Shown: one piece after another, positions 1 through 7,530 of the stretch
How positions within the stretch are numbered: position 1 is the stretch's first letter
How the letters are laid out: each line of letters opens with the position of its first letter
Assembly: GCA_018054915.1 (NCBI GenBank)
Contig: JAGPIR010000043.1
Location: 1-8,559, forward strand
Source: Allobrachymonas sp.
Lineage (GTDB): Bacteria; Pseudomonadota; Gammaproteobacteria; Burkholderiales; Burkholderiaceae_C
Length of the DNA: 8,559 nt
Direction of reading: 5' to 3'
Notes under the pieces: model-generated
Told to the model about the DNA's origin: nothing
Database searches by the model: none
The model's input: only the letters and a program-made list of their open reading frames with translations
Program-made: the position numbers and the translations under genes

Positions 1-1902
1 GGCATCCACCACCTGTTCGGCGTCCCCCGCCTTTTTGAGGATATTGCCGATGCGCTTGTTGGCAGCCGCCAGCGCCGCAGCTTCGGGCAGCTGGGCAAAA
101 GCGCGTACCGCCGCCAGCGCCTTGGGCATTTCACCCCACATCGGCCGTGCGGCAATGACGGCATCAGCCTCTTGCGCGCTAGCACCGTGCTCGCGCAGAT
201 AGCCTGCAATGCGCTCGTAAATGAAGTCCAGCAACTGTGCATTGCTTTTGGCCGGATCAGGCAACAGTGCGCCAAATGCCTGGGAAGCAGCTTGCAACAG
301 CTGTGGCAGATCCAGCGGAAGCTGCTTTTCCACCAGCATGCGAATCACCCCCAGCGCATGGCGGCGCAGGGCAAACGGATCCTTGTCTCCGGTGGGCAGG
401 TTGCCAACGCCGAACATGCCCACCAGCGTTTCCAGCTTGTCGGCCAGCGCCAGCACCGTTCCCGTATGGTTGCGCGGCAGAGCGTCACCCGCAAAACGCG
501 GCCGGTAATGGTCTTCGATGGCAATGGCCACCCCGTCGCGCAGCCCTTCGTGGCGGGCGTAATAACCGCCCATAACGCCCTGAAGCTCGGGAAATTCGCC
601 CACCATGCCGGTCAGCAGGTCGGTCTTGGCCAGGCGAGCGGCCTGCTGCGCCTTGCTGTCGAGTACGTCAAAGTGCTCCTTGTCGTCTGGGGTATAGGGC
701 ACCTGGGCCATGCGCAACTGGTTGACAATGGCGTGGGCCATTTGCCGCACACGCTCGCTGCGCTGCCCTTGCGTGCCCAGTTTGTTGTGGTACACCACTT
801 TGGCCAGACCGCCCACGCGGCTTTCCAGCGTTTTTTTGCGGTCCTGGTCGAAAAAGAACTTGGCATCGGCCAAACGCGGACGCACCACGCGCTCGTTGCC
901 GCTGATCACGGCGCTGGAATCGGCCGGCCGGATGTTGCTGACCACCAGGAACCTGTTGGTGAGTTTTCCGGCGGCATCGAGCAGCGGAAAATATTTCTGG
1001 TTGGCCTTCATCGTCAGAATCAGGCACTCCTGCGGCACGTCCAGAAACTCCTGCTCGAACTGGCACACCAGCACGTTGGGGCGCTCGACCAGCGCAGTCA
1101 CCTCATCCAGCAGCGCATCGTCTTCAATCGGGCGCAGGCCGTTGCCCAGGGATTCGGCCGCGGCCTTGAGCTGGCGGGCGATTTCGCTGCGGCGTTCGTC
1201 AAAACTGGCAATGACGCTGCCTTCTTCGCGCAGGTCAATGGCGTAATCATCCGCACTGGCAAACTCAATGGGATCGCATGCGGCCTCAAACCGGTGCCCG
1301 TGGGTGGAACGGCCGGCCTTGAGCCCCAGCACACTCACCGGCACTACGGCTTCCCCATGCAGCGCCACCAGCCCATGTGCCGGCCGCACGAATTGCACGC
1401 TGCTCCAGCCGGGCAATTCACACCCCTGATGCAGCTGGTAGGTCATGACCTTGGGAATGGGCAGTTTAGAAAGGGTGTCATCCAGGGCTTTTTGCAAGCC
1501 CGCATCCAGTGTGGCGCCGGTTACCAACGTATCCAGAACCAGCACTTCGGACTTTCCGTCCATCACGCGCTGGATGTGCGGCACAACCGATGGATCGGCC
1601 CCTATGGACTGCAGTTTTTTCAGCAATGCCGGCGTGGCGTTTCCGCCAGCGTCCAGCGCCACCCCAACCGGCATGAGCTTCTGGCGCACGGTCTTGTCTG
1701 CCGCCTTGGCCGCCACATGGGTGATGTGCGCCGCCAGCCGCCGCGGGCTGGCAAAGGGCGTAACCCTGGAATCTGGCGCAGCCAGGCCTTGCACCTTCAG
1801 TTGATCGCAGAGATGGGTGGCAAAGACCTCGCCCAGTTTTTTCAGCGCCTTGGGCGGCAGTTCTTCCACAAACAGTTCAACAAGCAGGTTTTGGGTGGTC
1901 AT
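1..1902 (-). CDS. glyS: Glycyl-tRNA synthetase beta subunit (3' end outside window)
   Basis: Beta chain of the bacterial alpha2-beta2 glycyl-tRNA synthetase, which charges tRNA-Gly with glycine in the cytoplasm; this chain supplies tRNA binding. The frame is open for 634 codons from the ATG at 1902 to the window edge. The protein begins MTTQNLLVELFVEELPPKAL, the usual GlyS N-terminus. Other family landmarks are TMKANQKYF near residues 297-305, the GGYYARHEG stretch near 445-453 and PTGDKDPFALRR near 503-514. The last visible residues include ALAAANKRIGNIL, which lies near the start of the C-terminal anticodon-binding part. Family members are about 690-720 residues, so roughly 60-90 are missing beyond the edge. 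The start lies 26 bases after the stop of the restriction-modification gene. No good Shine-Dalgarno sequence precedes it; an in-frame TTG four codons upstream is an unlikely alternative. Expression probably depends on readthrough from the glyQ side. Identification is very secure. Confidence 0.97.
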   Translation of the reverse strand, partial: MTTQNLLVELFVEELPPKALKKLGEVFATHLCDQLKVQGLAAPDSRVTPFASPRRLAAHITHVAAKAADKTVRQKLMPVGVALDAGGNATPALLKKLQSIGADPSVVPHIQRVMDGKSEVLVLDTLVTGATLDAGLQKALDDTLSKLPIPKVMTYQLHQGCELPGWSSVQFVRPAHGLVALHGEAVVPVSVLGLKAGRSTHGHRFEAACDPIEFASADDYAIDLREEGSVIASFDERRSEIARQLKAAAESLGNGLRPIEDDALLDEVTALVERPNVLVCQFEQEFLDVPQECLILTMKANQKYFPLLDAAGKLTNRFLVVSNIRPADSSAVISGNERVVRPRLADAKFFFDQDRKKTLESRVGGLAKVVYHNKLGTQGQRSERVRQMAHAIVNQLRMAQVPYTPDDKEHFDVLDSKAQQAARLAKTDLLTGMVGEFPELQGVMGGYYARHEGLRDGVAIAIEDHYRPRFAGDALPRNHTGTVLALADKLETLVGMFGVGNLPTGDKDPFALRRHALGVIRMLVEKQLPLDLPQLLQAASQAFGALLPDPAKSNAQLLDFIYERIAGYLREHGASAQEADAVIAARPMWGEMPKALAAVRAFAQLPEAAALAAANKRIGNILKKAGDAEQVVDA

Positions 1903-1928
1903 GGTAGTTGTCAAATGAACGAATTGGG

Positions 1929-4900
1929 TTATTGTGCCGCCAAAGGCAAGGTATCGCGCCATTGCTCCTGCAACAGCGTGAGATATTCGGGCCGCTTGCG
2001 GGCCATACCCTGAAAGCTGGCCAGCAGGCGGGCAAACTCGGCGGCGGTCAGCCCGTAGAGCTGGGCCACGATCTGGTCGTTTTCGGCGCGCAGGCGGTCG
2101 GCTTCCTTGGCGGTGGCGGGCACATCGGCTGCCGTCACGCCCAGCGCCTGCATGGCCCCGGCCAGATCGGCGGCAAAATCGCTGTAGCCCGCATGCAGGG
2201 TGAGGCGCAACGCATTGCGTGCCAGCGTACGGAAATCCGGGTTTTGCAAAATCTCGGCATCGCTGGCCGGCTGCGGCATGGGCAGGCGGCAGAGATAGGT
2301 TTTATTAACGTTGATCTGCACCATGAACCGTGCCAGCCAGTCTACTATCAGGCTATTAAACAAGCCCAGCGCCAGTAATAAGCGCAGCACGGAAACGGGT
2401 TGTACAGCCACATTGCCACTGGTATCTTTTTTGTAACATTTTGGGACGCTTACATATAAGCTATCCACCACGCCACAATGCTTGGGAACCAAGGCAAAAA
2501 TCAGGGTGCGCTCGTCGGTGTCACGTGCAATTTTTCGGTAGCACATCCGCACAAAGTGGCGATCCAGCACTAGTGCGTTGGCGTGTTTGTCTGCTTCATC
2601 ACGTGGTAAGTTTAGGTTCTGCGCCAACCGGTACAGCTCTTTTCTCTGCAAGTGCGCATCAAATGCTGATGGCTCTAACCAATACTGCGCCTGCTCAAAC
2701 ACATGGCTGAATTGCCAGATCATCTTGCCTTCGTATAGCGGCAGTAAACCCGCTGTATGTTGTTCGATGAACAGCTTTTTGTCGATGGCAGTGTCCAGCT
2801 CGCGCCGGAAATCCAGCCAATCGGGTGAGAGCGGGGGAAACGCGCTGTAGCACTTTTGCAGAATGGGCAGATCGGCGCCCTGGCGCAGCTCCATCAGCGC
2901 CCATTGCTGCGGCGAGAGGGTTTTGAGTGTTGCCAGCGGGTACGGCACGTGGCGCGCAGGGTCGTCCAGCTCGGCCGGGTCGAGTACGTAAAACGCGGTG
3001 TCGATGACGGAAGACGCAGAGTCCTGTGCCGTATCGACGGGGGCTTCGGCACATTTTTGGCCTGCAGGGCGCATGGATGCTGCACATGCGCTGGCAACAA
3101 CAGGGTACACCACCTGCATGAGGGCGAATTTGTAGCTGCGATGCACGTCCTGAAAAATACCACGATTGTTTTCAAAACTGTGAAAAAACGCCAGCCGATA
3201 CCGGTTGAAGATGTGCTGGCGCAGGGCCAGCGAGCCTTCTTCAAACATGAGGGCGCTGGGCAGGCAGTAGTTGAGGCTGCCCCCCGGAGCCAGCAAGGCC
3301 AGGTTGCGCTCGACAAAAAAACGGAACAGGTTGCCATCGCCCGCGCCCTTGTTGTGCGGGTACAGCGCCTTGTAAGCCTCGTTGGCCTGCTCCATGTGCT
3401 GCCGTGTAGCCTGATACGTTTGCAATAGGTGTGCGCTGCCCAGCAGGCGCTGCTGCACGGCGGCTTTTTCGGTGTTTTTGAGGCTGCGGTAATTGCTGTG
3501 GTACTGCGGAAAAAAATCGGTATCGGCGAACTTGGTTTTGTCCCATGGCGGGTTGCCCACAATCACGTCAAAGCCGCGCTGCCGGGTGTCTGCCGCGCCA
3601 AAGGCTTCGGGAAAGGCGACTTCGTAGTGAAAGAAATGCCAGCGGAGCTGGTGCGCGGCAATGGTTTTGAGTATGCCGCTTTGGCTGCCTTTGCCCTGCA
3701 GCGGGCTGTCGAACAGGGTGGTGAGCAGGTCGGGGGTTTTATCGAGCGCTTCCACCGCTTTTTTATCGCCCGCGGCCAGCAGCATGCGCCGGGTGCTTAA
3801 AAAACTGAGGGTGCGCGAAAGCACCCCCAGCCGCGGAGCAATATCGGTGCTCCATTTGGCCTTGCTTTGCTCCACCTCGGCGGCAGTGGTGTCGCGCAGG
3901 GCATCGAGTTCGGCCATGACGCCGCGCAGCTCGTCAAAGCGGTGGCGCAGGTCGTCCACAAACAAGTCATTTTGCTGCCATTCGCTGGCGTTGTAGGCCA
4001 CAAATTCGGCAATGGAGGCCCCCAGTAGCGCGTTGCCGTGGCGGATGTGGTGCTCGATAAACGACAGCGGCGTGCCGAAAATGAAGCTGTCCATCCACAG
4101 GCTGAGGCGTGCCAATTCGACCGCAAACGGGTTCAAATCCACGCCATAGATACAGCGCTTGAGCAGCACGCGTTTGATGATTTGCGCATCCGCTGGCTGG
4201 TACGGCAGGTTGAGAAAGGCCAGTTGCTGAGCGATTTTTTCGCCTTCTTCGGCCACGAGACATTGCAACGCCTCATCGTGCGGCAGGCGTTGCAACGCCA
4301 GGTCGGTGAGGTAGCCCAGCGCTTCGACCAGAAAGTGGCCGCTGCCGCAGGCGTTATCGAGCACGCGCAGGCCGGTCAGCGCCCTGCCCTGTGCCAGCGC
4401 ATGGTCAATACCCGCCTTGACCAGCCGCGATGCCAGCACCGCAGGTGTGTAGTAGCTGGCGCTGGTTTTGCGCGAGTTGCTGGCGCTTTTCAGGTAGATC
4501 CCGCCCTTTTTGACGCTGATTTCGCGAAAGGATCGAAAGCCCTTGTCTTTGCGGATGAGGGCGGCGTCGTAGGCATCGAAATAGGCTTCGACGGTTTTGC
4601 CCTTGGTGGCGGTGCTGCTGTATTCAAGGTAGGTGGCGGCTTCATGCGCTTGCTCGAAACGGAATTCGAGCAATCCTTCATAGATGCGGCCCAGGTGGGA
4701 CACGCTCATGGTGTTGAAGTCGCGCGGAGTGTCAAACAGGGTTTGGCCGCGCTGCGTTTTGTAGAGCAGCTTCTCCAATATCTGGCGCAGACTGGCGTTG
4801 CTGAAGATTTTTGGCGCCAGCAGCAAGGGGGCGCGGGCCGGGTCGAACAGGCCGCCGTTGAACAGCGGGATGTCGATGTCTTGCGCGCCTTCGTCGAGCA

Positions 4901-5939
4901 CCTGGAACAGTTCTTTGAGGTCGTGTATGCCGTCGAACTGGTGACCAGTTTGGTCCTGCCCGGCCCGCAGGCGGCTGTAAAGGCCTTTGAGGCTGTAGCG
5001 CTGGTAGAAGGGGTGCGCGGCCAGCAGTTCGCGGTTGCGGTCTTCAAAATAGACGACGAACAGCAGGCGAAACAGCAGGATGACGGTGTTTTCGTAAAGC
5101 TGCTCCAACGTGGGGTGTTGCGCAGCGGGCATGGTTTGGTGCGCCTGCCAGATGCCTTTGCCCATGTGCTCGAACAGCGAATCTTCGCCATCAAAACCGT
5201 AGATGACGGCCTTGAGGTTTTCTTCAACTGCCAGTGCGTGCGTTTCGGCGGCTGCAATGGCCTGTTCGATGGCGCTGACGGTGGAGCTGGCCACACCGGC
5301 TTGCGGCGGTGGCGCATAGGTGTCGCGCCCGAAGAAAAAGGCAAACAGCGCCAGCGCGCGGTCTTTTTCTGCACCGTCAGGCAGGTGCAGCACCTGCTCC
5401 AGATCCATCTGCAGGTAAGTTTTGCGCGCGGTGATTTCGCGTGTGTCGTACAGCCGCCAATGCCGCCCGTTGGTGAGTATGCCAAAGCGCACCCGCAGCG
5501 TGGCGAGGTAATCCATCAACTGGTGGTGCGGGTTGTCTGCATGGGCCTTGCCGGTGTCGAGCGGTTTGTTCCACGCCTTGGCTTCGCAAATGGCGGCCAT
5601 GTGCTGCAGGGCCTCGTGCGCTTCGCTGCCGGGCAAGGCGCTGGCAGCAGAGGCATTGAGCGCGAGGCACCAGTCCGGCTTGGCCTGCTTGCCCTGCACG
5701 GTGTAGTTCATCTGTGGCACGGGACGCCAGCCCATGCGCTCCAGCAAAGGCCGGATGAAGCTATGCTCCAGTTGCGCTTCGTTGGTGTGCGCCAGCTCGG
5801 GCATGAAGTGCTGCGCCAGCCAGTCTGCCAGCCCATAGGGCAAGGGCTGGTTTGTCAGCTCAGCCGTTTTTTGATCGACAAAGCTGGCATCAAGCAGGTT
5901 GTTGACCAACCACGGATGGGGAAAGAGGTCAGCAGTCAT
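1929..5939 (-). CDS. Type IIG-like restriction endonuclease/N6-adenine DNA methyltransferase fusion (Eco57I-type)
   Basis: A 1336-residue single-chain restriction-modification protein expected to methylate adenine in a specific DNA site and cut unmodified DNA. An N-terminal PD-(D/E)XK nuclease is suggested by P88-D89, E119-A-K121 and Q140. The methyltransferase has TSASYYTP (about 492-499, a motif X-like lead-in), DNACGSGHF (motif I, 528-536), GVDLNPFAVELA (motif II, from 599) and NPPW (catalytic motif IV, 796-799). A helix-rich insert of about 180 residues separates motifs II and IV. The target-recognition region spans about 1060-1215 and contains RKIARDTDERTLIFALVP (1135-1152); a helical C-terminus follows. 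The ATG at 5939 (MTADLFPHPW) is chosen over an in-frame GTG at 6005, because the extra 22 residues look non-coding; neither start has a good Shine-Dalgarno. The frame is intact. Methyltransferases of BREX (PglX) and DISARM share the fold, but the fused nuclease and lack of partner genes favour type IIG. Sequence specificity cannot be read from the sequence. Confidence 0.9.
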   Translation of the reverse strand: MTADLFPHPWLVNNLLDASFVDQKTAELTNQPLPYGLADWLAQHFMPELAHTNEAQLEHSFIRPLLERMGWRPVPQMNYTVQGKQAKPDWCLALNASAASALPGSEAHEALQHMAAICEAKAWNKPLDTGKAHADNPHHQLMDYLATLRVRFGILTNGRHWRLYDTREITARKTYLQMDLEQVLHLPDGAEKDRALALFAFFFGRDTYAPPPQAGVASSTVSAIEQAIAAAETHALAVEENLKAVIYGFDGEDSLFEHMGKGIWQAHQTMPAAQHPTLEQLYENTVILLFRLLFVVYFEDRNRELLAAHPFYQRYSLKGLYSRLRAGQDQTGHQFDGIHDLKELFQVLDEGAQDIDIPLFNGGLFDPARAPLLLAPKIFSNASLRQILEKLLYKTQRGQTLFDTPRDFNTMSVSHLGRIYEGLLEFRFEQAHEAATYLEYSSTATKGKTVEAYFDAYDAALIRKDKGFRSFREISVKKGGIYLKSASNSRKTSASYYTPAVLASRLVKAGIDHALAQGRALTGLRVLDNACGSGHFLVEALGYLTDLALQRLPHDEALQCLVAEEGEKIAQQLAFLNLPYQPADAQIIKRVLLKRCIYGVDLNPFAVELARLSLWMDSFIFGTPLSFIEHHIRHGNALLGASIAEFVAYNASEWQQNDLFVDDLRHRFDELRGVMAELDALRDTTAAEVEQSKAKWSTDIAPRLGVLSRTLSFLSTRRMLLAAGDKKAVEALDKTPDLLTTLFDSPLQGKGSQSGILKTIAAHQLRWHFFHYEVAFPEAFGAADTRQRGFDVIVGNPPWDKTKFADTDFFPQYHSNYRSLKNTEKAAVQQRLLGSAHLLQTYQATRQHMEQANEAYKALYPHNKGAGDGNLFRFFVERNLALLAPGGSLNYCLPSALMFEEGSLALRQHIFNRYRLAFFHSFENNRGIFQDVHRSYKFALMQVVYPVVASACAASMRPAGQKCAEAPVDTAQDSASSVIDTAFYVLDPAELDDPARHVPYPLATLKTLSPQQWALMELRQGADLPILQKCYSAFPPLSPDWLDFRRELDTAIDKKLFIEQHTAGLLPLYEGKMIWQFSHVFEQAQYWLEPSAFDAHLQRKELYRLAQNLNLPRDEADKHANALVLDRHFVRMCYRKIARDTDERTLIFALVPKHCGVVDSLYVSVPKCYKKDTSGNVAVQPVSVLRLLLALGLFNSLIVDWLARFMVQINVNKTYLCRLPMPQPASDAEILQNPDFRTLARNALRLTLHAGYSDFAADLAGAMQALGVTAADVPATAKEADRLRAENDQIVAQLYGLTAAEFARLLASFQGMARKRPEYLTLLQEQWRDTLPLAAQ
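2281..2820 (-). other. Low-G+C segment encoding the target-recognition region of the type IIG enzyme
   Basis: By hand count, 2281-2760 has about 239 G+C in 480 bases (50%), and 2761-2820 has 32 in 60. By comparison 5281-5760, in the nuclease part of the same gene, has about 309 in 480 (64%), and the lines flanking the dip (2161-2280 and 2821-2940) return to 62-65%. The segment corresponds to about residues 1040-1220. That is where type IIG enzymes carry the target-recognition domain, and it includes the family's RKIARDTDERT-like strand and the LFNSLIVDWL helix. A sharp composition change confined to this module suggests that it was acquired separately from the rest of the gene. Confidence 0.6.
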
Positions 5940-6041
5940 GCGCGCAATGTTACGGTTGCATGGGGCCTGGCTGGAATCTGGCCCTGCCGCCAGACGCCAG
6001 CGCACCGGGCACAGAATCTCTCGCGGTGCGGAGCAATGGGC
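5940..6041 (-). other. Gap between DUF1993 gene and restriction-modification gene, with two small dyads
   Basis: This 102-base non-coding leader lies just before the large restriction-modification gene. Two dyads would form hairpins in its transcript. CGCACCG (6001-6007) pairs with CGGTGCG (6024-6030), a perfect 7-bp stem with a 16-base loop. GGGCC (5963-5967) pairs with GGCCC (5980-5984), a 5-bp stem with a 12-base loop. Neither is followed by a T run in the transcribed direction, so neither looks like an intrinsic terminator. The sequence TAACAT about seven bases before the ATG at 5939 resembles a -10 box, but there is no convincing -35, and transcription from it would be almost leaderless. 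Shine-Dalgarno complementarity is poor. The gap may modulate translation of the restriction enzyme, but that is a guess. Confidence 0.3.
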
Positions 6042-6551
6042 TCAAGGCTGCGGCCCGATGAAGTCGGCCTTGCCTAACGCGGCTCCTGCTTCGCGCAGGA
6101 TGTTGTAGGCGGTGGTGCAATGGAAAAAAATGTTGGGCAGCACGAAATGGCACAGAAAATCCTGGCCGCGAAAGGTGCATTCGCGCCCGCCGGTTTTGAG
6201 GGTGATCTGACGCTCCTCGCTGTCGTTGATGTCTGCGGCAGCAAAACTGCGGATGTACGATTTGGCAGTGTCGATGCGCGCCAGCAGTTCGTCGAAGGTC
6301 TGCTCAGTATCGGGGAAGCTGCGCGGCTCGGCCCCGGCCAGCCGGGCGGCGCCACGGCAGGCGATGTCGCACGCAATTTGCACTTGTCGCGATAGCGGAT
6401 ACATGTCGGGAATGAGGCGCGTGCTGAGCATGACAGCATCGCTGACATTTTTGCTTTTGGCATGGGCCGCGCCCTTAACCAGTACAACGTGCAGGTTGTC
6501 GAGCGCGCGCAGGAAAACGGGCACACTGGCCTGGTGCATGGACAGGGACAT
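6042..6551 (-). CDS. DUF1993 family protein (DinB-like helical fold expected)
   Basis: A 169-residue soluble protein of the DUF1993 family, whose molecular function is not established. The family signature is easy to see. The N-terminus is MSLSMHQASVPVFLRALDNL, followed by LIPDMYPLSRQVQIACD (about 46-62), then FPDTEQTFDELLARI (about 79-93). Near the C-terminus is an LxCHFVLPNIFFHCTTAYNIL-like helix with His135 and His144, and the end is KADFIGPQP. Length matches the family's usual 165-175 residues. From memory the family belongs with the DinB/YfiT-like four-helix proteins, some of which bind a metal through histidines; whether this one does is unknown. The ATG at 6551 is preferred to the longer upstream reading because AAGGAG sits nine bases before it and homologues start with this sequence. 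The gene begins 22 bases after the glyQ stop, so it is probably cotranscribed with glyQ. There is no signal peptide or membrane segment. Confidence 0.88.
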   Translation of the reverse strand: MSLSMHQASVPVFLRALDNLHVVLVKGAAHAKSKNVSDAVMLSTRLIPDMYPLSRQVQIACDIACRGAARLAGAEPRSFPDTEQTFDELLARIDTAKSYIRSFAAADINDSEERQITLKTGGRECTFRGQDFLCHFVLPNIFFHCTTAYNILREAGAALGKADFIGPQP

Positions 6552-6560
6552 GTGAAAAAA

Positions 6561-6566
6561 CTCCTT
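6561..6566 (-). promoter_or_regulatory. Ribosome binding site of the DUF1993 gene
   Basis: On the minus strand AAGGAG stands nine bases before the ATG at 6551, within the 22-base gap after glyQ. It is the clearest Shine-Dalgarno sequence in the window and decides the start against the in-frame upstream extension. The genes on either side, the restriction-modification gene and glyS, have no comparable site. Confidence 0.75.
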
Positions 6567-6573
6567 GCGCCAG

Positions 6574-7491
6574 TCAGGCGGCTTTCTTTTCGGACGGCGG
6601 CAGTTGTTCAACCCATTGGCGCGGCGCCATGGGAAAACCGAGGCGTTCGCGGCTTTCATAGTAGCTGTGCGCCACCGCGCGCGCCAGGTTGCGGATGCGC
6701 CCAATGTAGGCGGCCCGTTCGGTCACGCTGATCGCTCCGCGGGCATCCAGCAGGTTGAAGGTGTGCCCGGCCTTGAGCACCTGCTCGTAAGCTGGCAAGG
6801 CGAGTTGCTGCTCCATCAGGTATTGGGCCTGTTTTTCGTGGGCGTTAAAGGCCGTAAACAGGAAATCCGGATCACTGTGTTCGAAGTTGTAGGCGCTTTG
6901 TTCCTGCTCGTTTTGCAGGTATACATCGCCGTAGGTCAACCCTTCGGTCCACTGTAGTTTGTAGACGTTGTCCACGCCTTGCAGATACATGGCCAGACGT
7001 TCCAGGCCGTAAGTAATTTCACCCGTAGCCGGCTTGCAATCAATGCCGCCCACTTGCTGGAAATAGGTAAATTGCGTGACTTCCATGCCGTTGAGCCAGA
7101 CCTCCCAGCCCAGGCCCCAGGCCCCAAGCGTCGGGTTTTCCCAATCATCTTCCACAAAACGGATGTCATTGTTTTTCAGGTCAAAACCCAGCGCCTCCAG
7201 GCTGCCGAGGTACAGGTCCAGAATATTGGACGGGGCGGGCTTGAGCACCACCTGGTACTGGTAATAGTGCTGCATGCGGTTTGGATTTTCACCGTAGCGC
7301 CCATCCTTGGGGCGCCGACTGGGCTGCACATAGGCGGCTTTCCATGGCTCTGGGCCAATCGCGCGCAAAAACGTGGCCGTGTGTGACGTGCCTGCGCCCA
7401 CTTCCATGTCATAGGGTTGCAGAAGAGCGCAGCCTTGTGCCGCCCAATATTCCTGAAGAGAAAGAATGATCTGTTGGAAAGTGGGCGTCAT
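6574..7491 (-). CDS. glyQ: Glycyl-tRNA synthetase alpha subunit
   Basis: Catalytic alpha chain (305 residues) of the bacterial alpha2-beta2 glycyl-tRNA synthetase. It forms glycyl-adenylate and works with the beta chain encoded further down the same strand. The sequence is a textbook GlyQ: the N-terminus has FQQIILSLQEYWAAQGCALL, then QPYDMEVGAGTSH (about 25-37), YVQPSRRPKDGRYGENPNR (54-72), RFVEDDWENPTLGAWGLGWE (111-130) and the class II motif 3 region GEITYGLERLAMYLQ (157-171). The C-terminal helix includes ARGAISVTERAAYIGRIRNL. Length is normal for the family. The start at 7491 (MTPTFQQ) matches the family N-terminus and has a weak GAGAA element upstream; an in-frame ATG six codons earlier (7509) would add MPRTTA and is less likely. 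The frame is intact. The expected next gene, glyS, is displaced by about 4.6 kb. Confidence 0.98.
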   Translation of the reverse strand: MTPTFQQIILSLQEYWAAQGCALLQPYDMEVGAGTSHTATFLRAIGPEPWKAAYVQPSRRPKDGRYGENPNRMQHYYQYQVVLKPAPSNILDLYLGSLEALGFDLKNNDIRFVEDDWENPTLGAWGLGWEVWLNGMEVTQFTYFQQVGGIDCKPATGEITYGLERLAMYLQGVDNVYKLQWTEGLTYGDVYLQNEQEQSAYNFEHSDPDFLFTAFNAHEKQAQYLMEQQLALPAYEQVLKAGHTFNLLDARGAISVTERAAYIGRIRNLARAVAHSYYESRERLGFPMAPRQWVEQLPPSEKKAA

Positions 7492-7530
7492 GGCGGTTGT
7501 TCTCGGCATAAAACGGCTGGAAAATGGCTG

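Noticed and set aside
172..2013. Plus-strand open frame of 613 codons
   Set aside because: It runs antisense to glyS, whose sequence is unmistakable. Its translation is rich in His, Gln, Arg and Gly with no recognisable domain, as expected for the mirror frame of a G+C-rich gene.
2856..3428. Plus-strand open frame of 190 codons within the restriction-modification gene
   Set aside because: Mirror frame of the methyltransferase-recognition junction; no family resemblance and no ribosome binding site noticed.
1929..5939. Assignment of the large enzyme to BREX (PglX) or DISARM
   Set aside because: The methyltransferase fold is related, but this protein carries its own PD-(D/E)XK nuclease, and no PglZ, BrxC, helicase or other partner gene is in the window.
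5969..5981. CTGGAATCTGG shared with glyS near 1766 as a possible insertion repeat
   Set aside because: An 11-base match is expected several times by chance in 8.5 kb. The copies do not flank the inserted genes exactly, since one lies inside glyS.
6001..6030. Hairpin as an intrinsic terminator after the DUF1993 gene
   Set aside because: The loop is long at 16 bases and no T run follows in the transcribed direction, so termination is unlikely.
4038..6077. Plus-strand open frame of 679 codons
   Set aside because: It lies antisense to the nuclease and methyltransferase parts of the restriction-modification gene, has no known motif, and its length is explained by the codon bias of the opposite strand.
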